Assembly (NCBI GenBank): GCA_964537685.1
Contig: CAZICM010000031.1
Location: forward strand, 1-64,000
Source: CAZICM01 sp964537685
GTDB taxonomy: Bacteria; Myxococcota_A; Polyangia; Polyangiales; Polyangiaceae
Direction: 5' to 3'
DNA length: 64,000 bases
The position numbers and the translations under genes were made by a program. Shown here one piece after another: positions 27,272 to 35,683 of the stretch. Numbering within the stretch: the stretch's first letter is position 1; each line of letters opens with the position of its first letter. The notes under the pieces are model-generated. The model had not been told where the DNA came from, did no database searches, and was given only the letters and a program-made list of their open reading frames with translations.

Positions 27272-28549
27272 ATGAAGAGCAGGAATTTTGGTTGGATGAC
27301 GCGGGGATATTTGGGGCTGCTGGGCGTGGCGATACTGGGGATGGTGGGCTGCGATGGCGATGATGTGCAGCTTGTGCAGTGGTCCCAGACGCCTTGCGTA
27401 CTGAACTTTGAAACGCTGAACGAGCCAATGACCTTGCTTCCTTCGGGATTCAACTATGGTGCCTTCGACGCTAAGAAAATAGCCCAGTATTCTCAAAGCC
27501 TTGTGCAAAAATGCGATGGGACAGTGGGCGCGTTTGCTGTGGATGGCATCGTGTATGATGGCGCAGGAAACCGAATCATAGATCTGAATTCTTATTTCGG
27601 AGTGACGATGGATGCTGCGGAAACGCCTGGGATTCCCATTGCTGGAAACGAGCAACAGTTTTATTTTGTGTTTGGTGCGCGTGGCGGGAGTATGCCCCAG
27701 GAAGACGGAACAAACATAGAGTTTGGCCCGCGGGTGTATTATGTACGCCTGGATATTGGTTCATCTGTCCAGAGTGGTTCCCCAGGAGTGGAACTTCTTG
27801 CGGCTCAAAGCATTGAACTGGGTAACAAAGATCCTATCGACCCTGTGGGGTGCCGGACTTTGCATTTTGCTTTCTCGCCCTTGCCGCGTTTCGATAGACC
27901 GCGGTCGCTATTTACTGTGGACTGTAAGACACTTCATCGTCACACCATCACATCGGCTGGTTTTATCTTGGATGAGGATTTCTCCTATACAATTCAAGAG
28001 GCAAACCCATCTGCTGAGATTTTTGCTGAAGCGGAGCTTGTGGAGACCTCTGACGGAACCGTTTTGGCTGTCCCCTTCGAAGTTGAGTTTGACCACTATG
28101 AGGATGGCACAAAGAAAAAGATGGACTTCGTGCGGGTCTTGTTCATTGACAATGATGGGGAAATAACGAAGCAACAAACGGTTCAAATTGATGGTTGGCA
28201 GGAGGGTACAACTTCTGGCCTTGAGTTGATGGACGATGGGAAGGTTTTGTTTGCGGCGCATACAGGCAGCAATATTGGCTATGCGGACTTGGATGACCCA
28301 ACCCCAGTCTTTTTCTCTATTCCAGCGACATCCACACTTGACTTCGGCCGCACCCAGCTTGAAACAGGGCCCGAGCAGAAGTGTTATGGGATATCACGAG
28401 GCCAGTTGTATCAAGTGGATCCTCGATTGAGTACGGGTGGATTTACATTGGCCGCGCCTTTAGAGGTAACGACATCGCTAACGAGCATGTCAACGTATGC
28501 CCTCATGGACAAGCCAGATGGGCCTGTGTACAATCGCTGCTCGAATTAG
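27272..28549 (+). CDS. Lipoprotein of unknown function
   Basis: About 425 residues. The signal (MTRGYLGLLGVAILGMVGC) ends in a lipobox at Cys, followed by DGDD. The mature part is beta-rich with scattered aromatic strands and reads like a beta propeller (repeats such as ADLDDPTPVFF and GISRGQLYQVDP), but no exact blade repeat is obvious. ATG 27272 was chosen because AAGAGG lies 9 bases upstream, whereas the ATG at 27263 directly abuts it. No family recognised. It is probably a surface lipoprotein, as are many neighbours. Confidence 0.6.
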   Translation: MKSRNFGWMTRGYLGLLGVAILGMVGCDGDDVQLVQWSQTPCVLNFETLNEPMTLLPSGFNYGAFDAKKIAQYSQSLVQKCDGTVGAFAVDGIVYDGAGNRIIDLNSYFGVTMDAAETPGIPIAGNEQQFYFVFGARGGSMPQEDGTNIEFGPRVYYVRLDIGSSVQSGSPGVELLAAQSIELGNKDPIDPVGCRTLHFAFSPLPRFDRPRSLFTVDCKTLHRHTITSAGFILDEDFSYTIQEANPSAEIFAEAELVETSDGTVLAVPFEVEFDHYEDGTKKKMDFVRVLFIDNDGEITKQQTVQIDGWQEGTTSGLELMDDGKVLFAAHTGSNIGYADLDDPTPVFFSIPATSTLDFGRTQLETGPEQKCYGISRGQLYQVDPRLSTGGFTLAAPLEVTTSLTSMSTYALMDKPDGPVYNRCSN

Positions 28550-28745
28550 ACTCGATATGGCCGCACCGCGGAAGAGAGGCCACATCATAGGTGTGTTCTG
28601 ATTTGTGACCAGCGGCTTGGGGGATAGCTCACTTGCCTACGTCCTCGTTCTAAGCCGTTAGGAAAATGAGGGCTCTTCGATGACTTCTCACAACGGCGCT
28701 TCGCGCCGAACAGGATACGTGTGTTCAACTGAAACGAGGGAATGT

Positions 28746-31073
28746 ATGCGTCACTTAACGATTAAACAAATGGGATTGGTTTCATTAACTTTCATTGCCG
28801 CGGCGATGGGCCAGGCCGGTTGCTCCTCCGCGAGCACTTCCGCCCTTGGAGGCGAGGGTTCTGGTCCAGGAACCGCAGATCCAGGCAACATTGAGCTTTG
28901 TGTGCTCAACACGTCTGGGCCGATGGGAACCTGCAATGTGCCTGAAGTGCTTGACTTTGGGACAGTTCCTCCGGGAAGCGCCGAAAAACGCTTGTTCAAG
29001 GTCAAAAATGCCACGAGGCAAGATGTTGTATTTACGACTTCGATCGAGCCTGCTCAAGATGCGCTTGAGCTTCAGGGTTTTCGCTATGATGCAGCGCTGC
29101 AAACCTTGATCTCCACGGATATGTCGTCGCCCATTGCGCCGGGCGATGAACTTTATATTCATGCCTTGCTTCACTCGGATACGTTGATGCCTGAAGCAAA
29201 TGTATTTGCGCATGTCCTTGTGAAGTCCGACGCGCAGGATGTGAAGACCGAATTTGATGTGCCCCTTCAGGGCAAGGTGGGGCCATGTCCTGCGGGTTCG
29301 GCCGAGTGTGATGGTATATCGGACACGGTATGCGAAGTCGATATAAAATCCGATACCATGAACTGCGGCGCCTGCGGAGCGGTGTGCGAGACTGAAAACG
29401 GCGCTCCAGGATGTAACGCAGGCGTCTGTTCGCTGGCATCTTGCGATCCCCAATACGCGGACTGCAATATGAACTTGGAGGATGGCTGCGAGATCTATCT
29501 TCAGGATGATGTGCAGCATTGCGGGTTCTGTAGCAACAATTGCAGCGATGACTTCAACTACGCAAATGGCGCATGTGAGGCAGGCAAATGCGTTTTCGCG
29601 GGGTGTAAGCCGGGGCACTACGATCTGGACGGCTCGGTGGCCAATGGATGTGAGTATGCCTGCGCATTTACGAATGCCAATGATCTGCCTGATGACAGTT
29701 TTGTCGATGCGAATTGCGATGGCATTGACGGTACGGAATCGGCTGCCATCTTTGTGTCCACGGCGGGTAATGATGGCAATCCTGGGACCAAGGCACTTCC
29801 CAAGGCAACCATTAACGGGGGCATTGCAGCGGCGAAGGCCCAAAATAAAAAGCAGGTCTACATCTCGAGCGGTATCTACAATGGCCGTGTCACGCTTGAA
29901 AATGGCATCTCGCTCTACGGTGGGTATTCTCAGGTCAATAGTTGGGCTCGCTCAGTCAACAATATAGCTACAATCCAATCCGATCTTGTATCGTCTAATC
30001 GGGTCAGCGCTTTGGAAGGCGTGAATATCAGCGCGGCAACAACGGTAGATCGGCTCACCATCAAAACCGCGAGCACGGTATCGCCCGGTGTCTCAAACTA
30101 TGCGATGCATTGCAGTGGATGCACGGGGCTAACGCTGAAAAACAGCAAGCTTGAAGCTGGTTCGGCGGGGCCGGGCATTGCGGGGGGCAATGGCTCGGCG
30201 GGAGGCAATGGTGGGGCGGGAGCTTCGGGGCTACCGGGCAGTTGTGGTACGCAGGCTGATCCGGAATACGGAGGGCTCGGTGGCAATGGCGGTTCCTCAG
30301 CGTGTGGCAGGACTGGAGGCAATGGCGGTCAAGGGGGCGAGGATGGCCCTAATTGGGGATTCAACGGAGCGGCCAGCAGCACGGGAACGCCCGGGGGTGC
30401 GGGTGGAGCGTCCGGGAATCCAGGTAAAGCAGGGGGCAATGGTGTTGCCGGAGGAGGAGGTTCGGCGGGTTCCCATGGGGGTGGAGGAAGTGGTGGAAGT
30501 CTCAGCGGCGGCTTCTGGATTGGCACCAACGGAGCAAGTGGAGGCGGCGGTGGGCATGGCCATGGAGGCGGAGGTGGTGGAGGTGGAGGCGGCGAGGATG
30601 TGTGCGGAATCTGTCCAGAAGCAGAAGGGCCTGGCAATGGCGGCGGTGGGGGTGGAGGCGGTGGTTGCGGAGGAACAGGGGCATCTGGTGGGACAGCCGG
30701 CGGCGGATCTTTTGGATTGATGCTGGTCAATTCAACCGGTGCTGTTCTACTCAACAACAGCATTAGCAGTGGTAACGGTGGAGTGGGAGGAGCGGGTGGC
30801 TCGGGAGGAGTGGGTGGCTTGGGTGGCGCGGCCGGAGGTGGCGCAGGGGCATGCACGGGTGATGTGGGGGCCGGTGGCAATGGCGGCGCAGGCGGCAGCG
30901 GCGGAGCGGGCGGACATGGGGGCGGGGGAGCCGGTGGCCCATCGTTTGCCATTTATAAATCTGGCACCAATGTGAACGTTGCTGGTAATATCCTCATCAA
31001 TGGGAACGGTGGCAATGGCGGCTCCTCTCCGGGCAATTCCGGTGCCAAGGGTGCACAAGGCACCATCAATTAG
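28746..31073 (+). CDS. Large surface lipoprotein: Cys-rich repeats, beta-helix region and PGRS-like glycine-rich C-terminus
   Basis: About 775 residues. After the lipobox (GQAGC) and Ser linker comes a domain resembling the choice-of-anchor/HYDIN-type beta sandwich (LDFGTVPPGSAEKRLFKVKN). Two Cys-rich modules follow, each with the pattern D-x2-NCG-x-CG-x2-C (for example DTMNCGACGAVC and QHCGFCSNNC), typical of myxobacterial surface proteins. A right-handed beta-helix/DUF1565-like segment (FVSTAGNDGNPGTKALPKAT, then SSGIYNGRVTLENGISLYGG) precedes about 300 residues of Gly/Ala/Asn repeats with GGNGG-like units. Such repeats resemble mycobacterial PE_PGRS and other adhesin-like domains. ATG 28746 follows GAGGGAA. 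It may serve in adhesion or as a structural coat; no function is shown. Confidence 0.8.
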   Translation: MRHLTIKQMGLVSLTFIAAAMGQAGCSSASTSALGGEGSGPGTADPGNIELCVLNTSGPMGTCNVPEVLDFGTVPPGSAEKRLFKVKNATRQDVVFTTSIEPAQDALELQGFRYDAALQTLISTDMSSPIAPGDELYIHALLHSDTLMPEANVFAHVLVKSDAQDVKTEFDVPLQGKVGPCPAGSAECDGISDTVCEVDIKSDTMNCGACGAVCETENGAPGCNAGVCSLASCDPQYADCNMNLEDGCEIYLQDDVQHCGFCSNNCSDDFNYANGACEAGKCVFAGCKPGHYDLDGSVANGCEYACAFTNANDLPDDSFVDANCDGIDGTESAAIFVSTAGNDGNPGTKALPKATINGGIAAAKAQNKKQVYISSGIYNGRVTLENGISLYGGYSQVNSWARSVNNIATIQSDLVSSNRVSALEGVNISAATTVDRLTIKTASTVSPGVSNYAMHCSGCTGLTLKNSKLEAGSAGPGIAGGNGSAGGNGGAGASGLPGSCGTQADPEYGGLGGNGGSSACGRTGGNGGQGGEDGPNWGFNGAASSTGTPGGAGGASGNPGKAGGNGVAGGGGSAGSHGGGGSGGSLSGGFWIGTNGASGGGGGHGHGGGGGGGGGGEDVCGICPEAEGPGNGGGGGGGGGCGGTGASGGTAGGGSFGLMLVNSTGAVLLNNSISSGNGGVGGAGGSGGVGGLGGAAGGGAGACTGDVGAGGNGGAGGSGGAGGHGGGGAGGPSFAIYKSGTNVNVAGNILINGNGGNGGSSPGNSGAKGAQGTIN

Positions 31074-31103
31074 TATGTCCTACATGTCATAGGATCTGTA
31101 CAA

Positions 31104-31703
31104 ATGCCCCCCGCCCACTCCCTCTCCCCCCTCCTTCTTCGCGCCCGTTCGGGCAAATCGGCGGATATCAACGCCCTTATCCTTTACATCGTACCCGACA
31201 TCCACGCCGGAGTGGGCGCAGTGGCATTCAAATACAAAATTCATCCTATCTCCCGAGCCGATATCGAGGACCTTATCCATGATATCATCCTGCTCATCCT
31301 TGCCGAGCCTGCCCGCTTCCTCGATAACTGTCAAAAAGCGGCCTCCGAAGATGCCTGCCATCAGCTTATCCGTCTCTTCGCGTATAGCAAAACCCGCGAA
31401 CTCCTTCGCCGAAAACGCCTCCGCACCCAGCGCGAGCCCTCCTTCGATCCAAATATCCTCCATGAAATGGCCCAATCAAGCTCGTTCTGTGAGCGATGGA
31501 TTAACGTGGCCAATGAATTCCGCTGTATGATTACGGCAATGCGGTGCCGTCTCAAAGCCCGCGGTTTTCAGATCTTTATTTGGTTGTTTGTTGAGGAACG
31601 TACTGTGGAGGAAGTGCAAGCCCTCACGGGTCTAAACCCAGCGGCCATTCATCAATGGCGCCGGCGCCTGCGTGTGATGGCGAAGGAGATTTGCGACGTT
31701 TGA
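31104..31703 (+). CDS. ECF-like RNA polymerase sigma factor
   Basis: 199 residues. The region-2 part reads IEDLIHDIILLILAEPARFL and RLFAYSKTRELLRRKRLRTQ. Region 4 is FVEERTVEEVQALTGLNPAA, followed by the helix-turn-helix recognition part AIHQWRRRLRV. The fit is divergent but clear in order and spacing. No anti-sigma gene is beside it: the next gene is convergent and ends one base away, and the upstream gene is the large glycine-rich lipoprotein on the same strand, 31 bases before. It may therefore regulate itself or be controlled at the RNA level. Confidence 0.7.
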   Translation: MPPAHSLSPLLLRARSGKSADINALILYIVPDIHAGVGAVAFKYKIHPISRADIEDLIHDIILLILAEPARFLDNCQKAASEDACHQLIRLFAYSKTRELLRRKRLRTQREPSFDPNILHEMAQSSSFCERWINVANEFRCMITAMRCRLKARGFQIFIWLFVEERTVEEVQALTGLNPAAIHQWRRRLRVMAKEICDV

Positions 31704-33386
31704 TCAATATGGAGGTTCAATGCACAGATAGGCCGAATGAAGCTCTCCCTGAACGTCCTCTCGATAATAGACAAAAGCATGAATACCATCATGCCCCACC
31801 ATTGCTTTTGGCGTCCAGGAGTGGATACGATTTGCCCATCCGGGCTGAGCGAAGAGCTTGTCCCCTCCACCGAGGATTTGACCACCCCCAGTCAGCTTGG
31901 TCATTCGAATTTCTCCACCAAGTGCCGCATTGCGCCCGTCCGTCCACAGAACCAAAAACTCCTCTCCATCCCATGCTACCTTGGGCATCGTGCCCCACGC
32001 CTTTCCAGACACACCCGTATTTAAGTGAACCGGTACCGTTAGCAGAGTCCCGCCGATGGGATCCACGATCGCTGCCTGAATATCTGTGTTGAAAGCCCAT
32101 CGACTCGGGCCGTAGGTATAGGCCAATAAGAGATTTTGGTCTGTGGAGTTCCAAGCTATAGACGTACTATAATAGGTATTTGGACCTGCATTTGGAATGA
32201 GCTTCTTGCCCGCCATATAGAAACCGCTTGGCCATGCTAATGTCCCTGTTGGCAGATCTATGCGCTGGCCGTACAGACCGAATATGTCATCCGGTGAAAT
32301 AGAGTCCCATCCTTCCCAAACTGTAAATATGGAGGGTCCCGCATTCATCAATCCAGGCATGGCTACGACCGTTCCATAAAGGCCATTGTGTGGATAACCA
32401 ATGCTATCAACCACATTTACACTTAGTCCGGTTTGGGTCAACGAAGCGTCAAAACGCTGGATATAAGTTTCCCAAAGGCCGCTTACGCTGTGATCGGTCG
32501 ATGTAACAATTTGGCCTGTTTCAGGGTGGTAAGTGATGCTATGCGCCTCTGTGTCCGAGCCAAAGTCCAAACCTTTGGAGCTTAGAACCGTTCCATTGTC
32601 ATCAAAGACGGTCACATGAGACTGATCATTTCCTTCCCGGTGATACACCGTGGCCCATCTATCACTGGATGCAACATATACCAGATCGGGACTTAAATAT
32701 CCCGCCCAGTCAAAGGATGGCATAAGCGGGCTCGACACCTCAGCAGGGCCAAAAACAATATTGCCCAGCCGATCGGTTCGCAGAAACTCAATATGAACGA
32801 TTCCAGCATCCAGGCGTGTGAGCAGCACACCATACTCTTTGTCCTTCTCGTTCCACGCAATCGCAGAAGGAGCATAATCATACATCGGATCCGTCTTCAG
32901 CAAAATCGGTGCGCATGTCAAATGTGCTTCACCTCCCTCGGAAAAGACACCTGTTGAGCATTCCCCCATACTCCTCACACGCCAGTATACACGCCCTCCA
33001 TTTAGGCCGTTCACCGTGACACTCGGGGTATTTACCATCACGGGCATCATCACTGGATCGTTGAAAGCATTATCAAATGCAATCTCGACTTCGTAGGGGG
33101 CGCAACCCCCACACCATTCAAATGTAACACTGCCTCCTGAAACGGTAGCTCCATTCGAGGGACTAAGAATCAGTGGAACCGATGGATCATTGCAAATGCC
33201 CATTCCTCCGCCTTCCCCCATTCCTCCAGTGCCACCGCTGGCAGTCATTCCACCATAGCCACCCATTCCTCCGGCGCCGCCATTTGCATCTTGGCCTCCC
33301 GGCGTATCGGGAGGCGTTCCGCATCCCGGTCCACAGAGCAATCCAAGAAGTGTGATTCCAAAACCAACGAAGATTCTTGTGTTCAT
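31704..33386 (-). CDS. Lipoprotein with fibronectin-like domain and probable beta-propeller
   Basis: About 560 residues. Signal and lipobox (LLGLLCGPGC) are followed by a Gly/Met/Ala-rich linker with GGMGG-like units (roughly 30-60). A beta-sandwich of fibronectin-III type (SPSNGATVSGGSVTFEW to YWRVRS) precedes about 400 residues of repeated Trp/Asp strands (YVASSDRWATVYHREGNDQS, ITYHPETGQIVTS and others), suggesting a beta propeller. ATG 33386 is selected because it starts the signal and AAAGG lies upstream; the longer frame to 33566 is not signal-like. Function unknown; surface display is likely. Confidence 0.65.
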   Translation of the reverse strand: MNTRIFVGFGITLLGLLCGPGCGTPPDTPGGQDANGGAGGMGGYGGMTASGGTGGMGEGGGMGICNDPSVPLILSPSNGATVSGGSVTFEWCGGCAPYEVEIAFDNAFNDPVMMPVMVNTPSVTVNGLNGGRVYWRVRSMGECSTGVFSEGGEAHLTCAPILLKTDPMYDYAPSAIAWNEKDKEYGVLLTRLDAGIVHIEFLRTDRLGNIVFGPAEVSSPLMPSFDWAGYLSPDLVYVASSDRWATVYHREGNDQSHVTVFDDNGTVLSSKGLDFGSDTEAHSITYHPETGQIVTSTDHSVSGLWETYIQRFDASLTQTGLSVNVVDSIGYPHNGLYGTVVAMPGLMNAGPSIFTVWEGWDSISPDDIFGLYGQRIDLPTGTLAWPSGFYMAGKKLIPNAGPNTYYSTSIAWNSTDQNLLLAYTYGPSRWAFNTDIQAAIVDPIGGTLLTVPVHLNTGVSGKAWGTMPKVAWDGEEFLVLWTDGRNAALGGEIRMTKLTGGGQILGGGDKLFAQPGWANRIHSWTPKAMVGHDGIHAFVYYREDVQGELHSAYLCIEPPY

Positions 33387-33577
33387 ATGAACTCGTACCT
33401 TTCTTACTGAGCTATATGCACACAAAATGTCGCTTCGGACATGGGCACATAAAGAATGGAAGCAGATTGATTCTGAAAAAACTCCTTGCATCCTATTGGA
33501 ATATCCCGCCCGCCCCGCTGTTGCAATCCCACCCAAACCCAAACCCAAACCCCTACGTTCAGCCACGCCAAACCCCC

Positions 33578-34834
33578 ATGCTCATAGCCATCCTCGCCCT
33601 AGGTTCCCGCGGTGACGTTCAGCCCTACATCGCCCTGGCTAAAGCCCTCCAACAAGCGGGCCACAAAATCCGCCTCCTCACTCACCCCAACTTTAAATCC
33701 CTCGCCCAGGCTCATGGCCTAGACTACCGCGAAATGCGCGGCGATATCCAGGCCATCACCGAAAGCCCAGAGATGCGCGAGCTCATCGAAAAGGGTAACT
33801 TCCTCGCCATCCACCGCAAAACCGCCGAAGAAGGTAAACGCGCCGCCCTCCATTGGGCGGAAGATGGTCTCAATGCCGCCCAAGGCGCCGATCTCCTCCT
33901 GGGGGGCTTGGGCGGTCTGAATATCGGGATCTCACTCGCGGAAAAACTGAATATCCCCTACCTTCAAGCGTATCTTGTTCCATTTGCCCCCACTTCTGCC
34001 TTCCCGGGCGCGCTCTTTCCTTCCAGTCTCCCCCGTTTCCTCAACCGCCTCTCTCATCATCTCACTCGCTTTATTCTCTGGCAGGGCTTTAAAAGCGCAG
34101 ATTCCGCCGCCCGAACCCAAGTCCTCGGTCTGTCCGCCTCGCCTCCCACTAGCCCCTATCGCTCTAAACATACCCAAGGACTCCCCATCCTCTACGGTGT
34201 CAGTCCATCCGTCATTCCCTCGCCCCCCGATTGGGGTTCCGAACATCATCTCACAGGCTATTGGTTTCTCGATTCAGAAGATTCGTGGACTCCACCACAG
34301 GCCCTCATCGACTTTTTAGAGGCTGGGCCACCCCCGGTTTACATTGGCTTTGGAAGCATGAGCAGCCGAAAACCCGAGGAAACCGCCCAGCTTGTACTTC
34401 AAGCCCTAAAACTCTCCCAGCAGCGCGCCATCCTCCTTTCCGGGTGGAGTGGAATGCAAATTCAACACCTTCCCGAATCGGTCTATGTAATCGACTCCAT
34501 TCCCCATGCATGGCTTTTCCCCCGTGTTTCGGCCGTTGTTCATCATGGAGGCGCGGGAACTACTGCGGCTGGTCTTCGCGCCGGCCTGCCCTCCATACTC
34601 ATTCCCTTCTTTGGGGATCAACCGTTTTGGGGGCATCGCATTCAAGCGCTTGGGGTAGGTCCAGCGCCTATTCCGAGAAAGAAACTCACGGCCGAAAGGC
34701 TTGCGGCAGCGCTCCAACACGTTTCAACGGATAGCGAAATGCGCAAGCGGGCGGCTGAACTGGGCAAGAAAATTCAAAGCGAAGACGGGCTGGCGAGGGC
34801 GGCGCAGGTCATTTCAGACGTGAAAACAGAATAG
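33578..34834 (+). CDS. Glycosyltransferase, GT28/UDP-glycosyltransferase (MGT) family
   Basis: About 418 residues with a GT-B fold pattern. The N-terminal strand LGSRGDVQPYIALAKALQQA is the nucleotide-sugar glycosyltransferase opening, and the C-terminal half carries FGSMSSRKPEETAQ, then VHHGGAGTTAAGLRAGLPSI and FFGDQPFWGHRI. These match macrolide/sterol glycosyltransferases (for example the sterol 3-beta-glucosyltransferase group), which attach a sugar from UDP- or dTDP-donors to lipids or small molecules. The acceptor cannot be predicted. ATG 33578 is chosen at the first conserved residue; the upstream frame is open but not family-like. It stands alone, divergent from the 31704 lipoprotein. 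Confidence 0.88.
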   Translation: MLIAILALGSRGDVQPYIALAKALQQAGHKIRLLTHPNFKSLAQAHGLDYREMRGDIQAITESPEMRELIEKGNFLAIHRKTAEEGKRAALHWAEDGLNAAQGADLLLGGLGGLNIGISLAEKLNIPYLQAYLVPFAPTSAFPGALFPSSLPRFLNRLSHHLTRFILWQGFKSADSAARTQVLGLSASPPTSPYRSKHTQGLPILYGVSPSVIPSPPDWGSEHHLTGYWFLDSEDSWTPPQALIDFLEAGPPPVYIGFGSMSSRKPEETAQLVLQALKLSQQRAILLSGWSGMQIQHLPESVYVIDSIPHAWLFPRVSAVVHHGGAGTTAAGLRAGLPSILIPFFGDQPFWGHRIQALGVGPAPIPRKKLTAERLAAALQHVSTDSEMRKRAAELGKKIQSEDGLARAAQVISDVKTE

Positions 34835-34847
34835 GCGTCCAATCGCG

Positions 34848-35285
34848 TCACTTCCCCCTTTCGGCCGCCCACGCCGCCACCTCCCGGCCAAATGCCTCCA
34901 AGTCCACAACCCCGTGCATTGCTGCCGCATGCACCATCGCAGGATTCACCGTTCCATAGCCATGCGCTACCACATTCCTTAACCCAACCGCCTTGCATAA
35001 AGCCTCCGCCGTCTCCGCCCCAATGACCCCTTCATCCCGAAGCCGGTTAAAACTTCCCGCCAAGGTCGGCGCCGCCGCAAATCCTTCATCCGCGATCAGA
35101 TGCGCTGCGATATCTGCGCAACTCTGTACCCCTAGCATCAGATTAAAACTGACCAAATCCAGCGCATCCCTATCAGCAGCAAGCTCCGTTGCCTTCGATG
35201 GACACTTTTCCCGAACACGCTTCACCCGATCTGCAAGCTCTGCCAGCTTTGTCGATAAAAGTCCAAGGTCTACCATATCATTCAC
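34848..35285 (-). CDS. hepT: HepT-like toxin (HEPN ribonuclease)
   Basis: 145 residues, all alpha helical. It contains the HEPN active-site motif R-x4-H-x-Y (RNVVAHGY at about 105-112), the metal-independent RNase core of the HepT/DUF86 family. In the type VII MntA-HepT system the cognate nucleotidyltransferase blocks HepT by adding AMP to the motif Tyr. The start overlaps the stop of mntA by 4 bases (ATGA), antitoxin first, which is the normal order. The longer start at 35285 is used because it preserves this coupling. Confidence 0.85.
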   Translation of the reverse strand: MNDMVDLGLLSTKLAELADRVKRVREKCPSKATELAADRDALDLVSFNLMLGVQSCADIAAHLIADEGFAAAPTLAGSFNRLRDEGVIGAETAEALCKAVGLRNVVAHGYGTVNPAMVHAAAMHGVVDLEAFGREVAAWAAERGK

Positions 35286-35683
35286 CCAAACCCTTTTTCC
35301 CTCACCCGTTTAAGCCAGCTCTCCCGCATCCGCTCCATGTTGGGCCTGTCCAGTTCCAGCATCGCCGCCGTCCGCGCGCGAAACAACGCTCCCGCTCCCG
35401 GATACGCCTCATGAACCACGAGTCCTTCCCTCAAAATTCGTTCCAGTAAAGGGTAGGGGGTGTGTTCATCCAGTGCAATCACATCCACATCCCGTTCCAG
35501 AGCTACGGAAAGCATACCCCCAAGTGTAAGGAGATCCAAACCTGGGGCATCTACCGCAATATCCACATCCGAGTCCGCTGCAGCCGTGCCCCGAGCTTGA
35601 GAGCCAAATAAAAGGGCCAGCCGGATATCCTTGCGCCCATCGAGCAGGCGCTGGAGCGTTTGAATCAATTCCAGCTCAGTCAT
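35282..35683 (-). CDS. mntA: MntA-like nucleotidyltransferase antitoxin
   Basis: 133 residues of the minimal nucleotidyltransferase (MNT) family. The signature G-S-x10-D-x-D is complete (GSQARGTAAADSDVDI at about 27-42), with a third acidic site expected in the ALERDVDVIAL strand. It would AMPylate HepT and so neutralise it. The helicase gene upstream ends 8 bases inside this gene, so all three genes (helicase, mntA, hepT) are translationally coupled in a single transcript. That is unusual for a toxin-antitoxin pair, which generally has its own promoter. Confidence 0.85.
   Translation of the reverse strand: MTELELIQTLQRLLDGRKDIRLALLFGSQARGTAAADSDVDIAVDAPGLDLLTLGGMLSVALERDVDVIALDEHTPYPLLERILREGLVVHEAYPGAGALFRARTAAMLELDRPNMERMRESWLKRVREKGFG

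Noticed and set aside
28785..29843. 352-residue minus-strand frame
   Set aside because: Antisense of the Cys-rich/beta-helix lipoprotein, whose lipobox and Cys modules are convincing.
30329..30952. Pro-rich minus-strand frame
   Set aside because: It is the complement of the glycine-rich repeat (GGC/GGT codons read as GCC/ACC and CCX); no start or signal.
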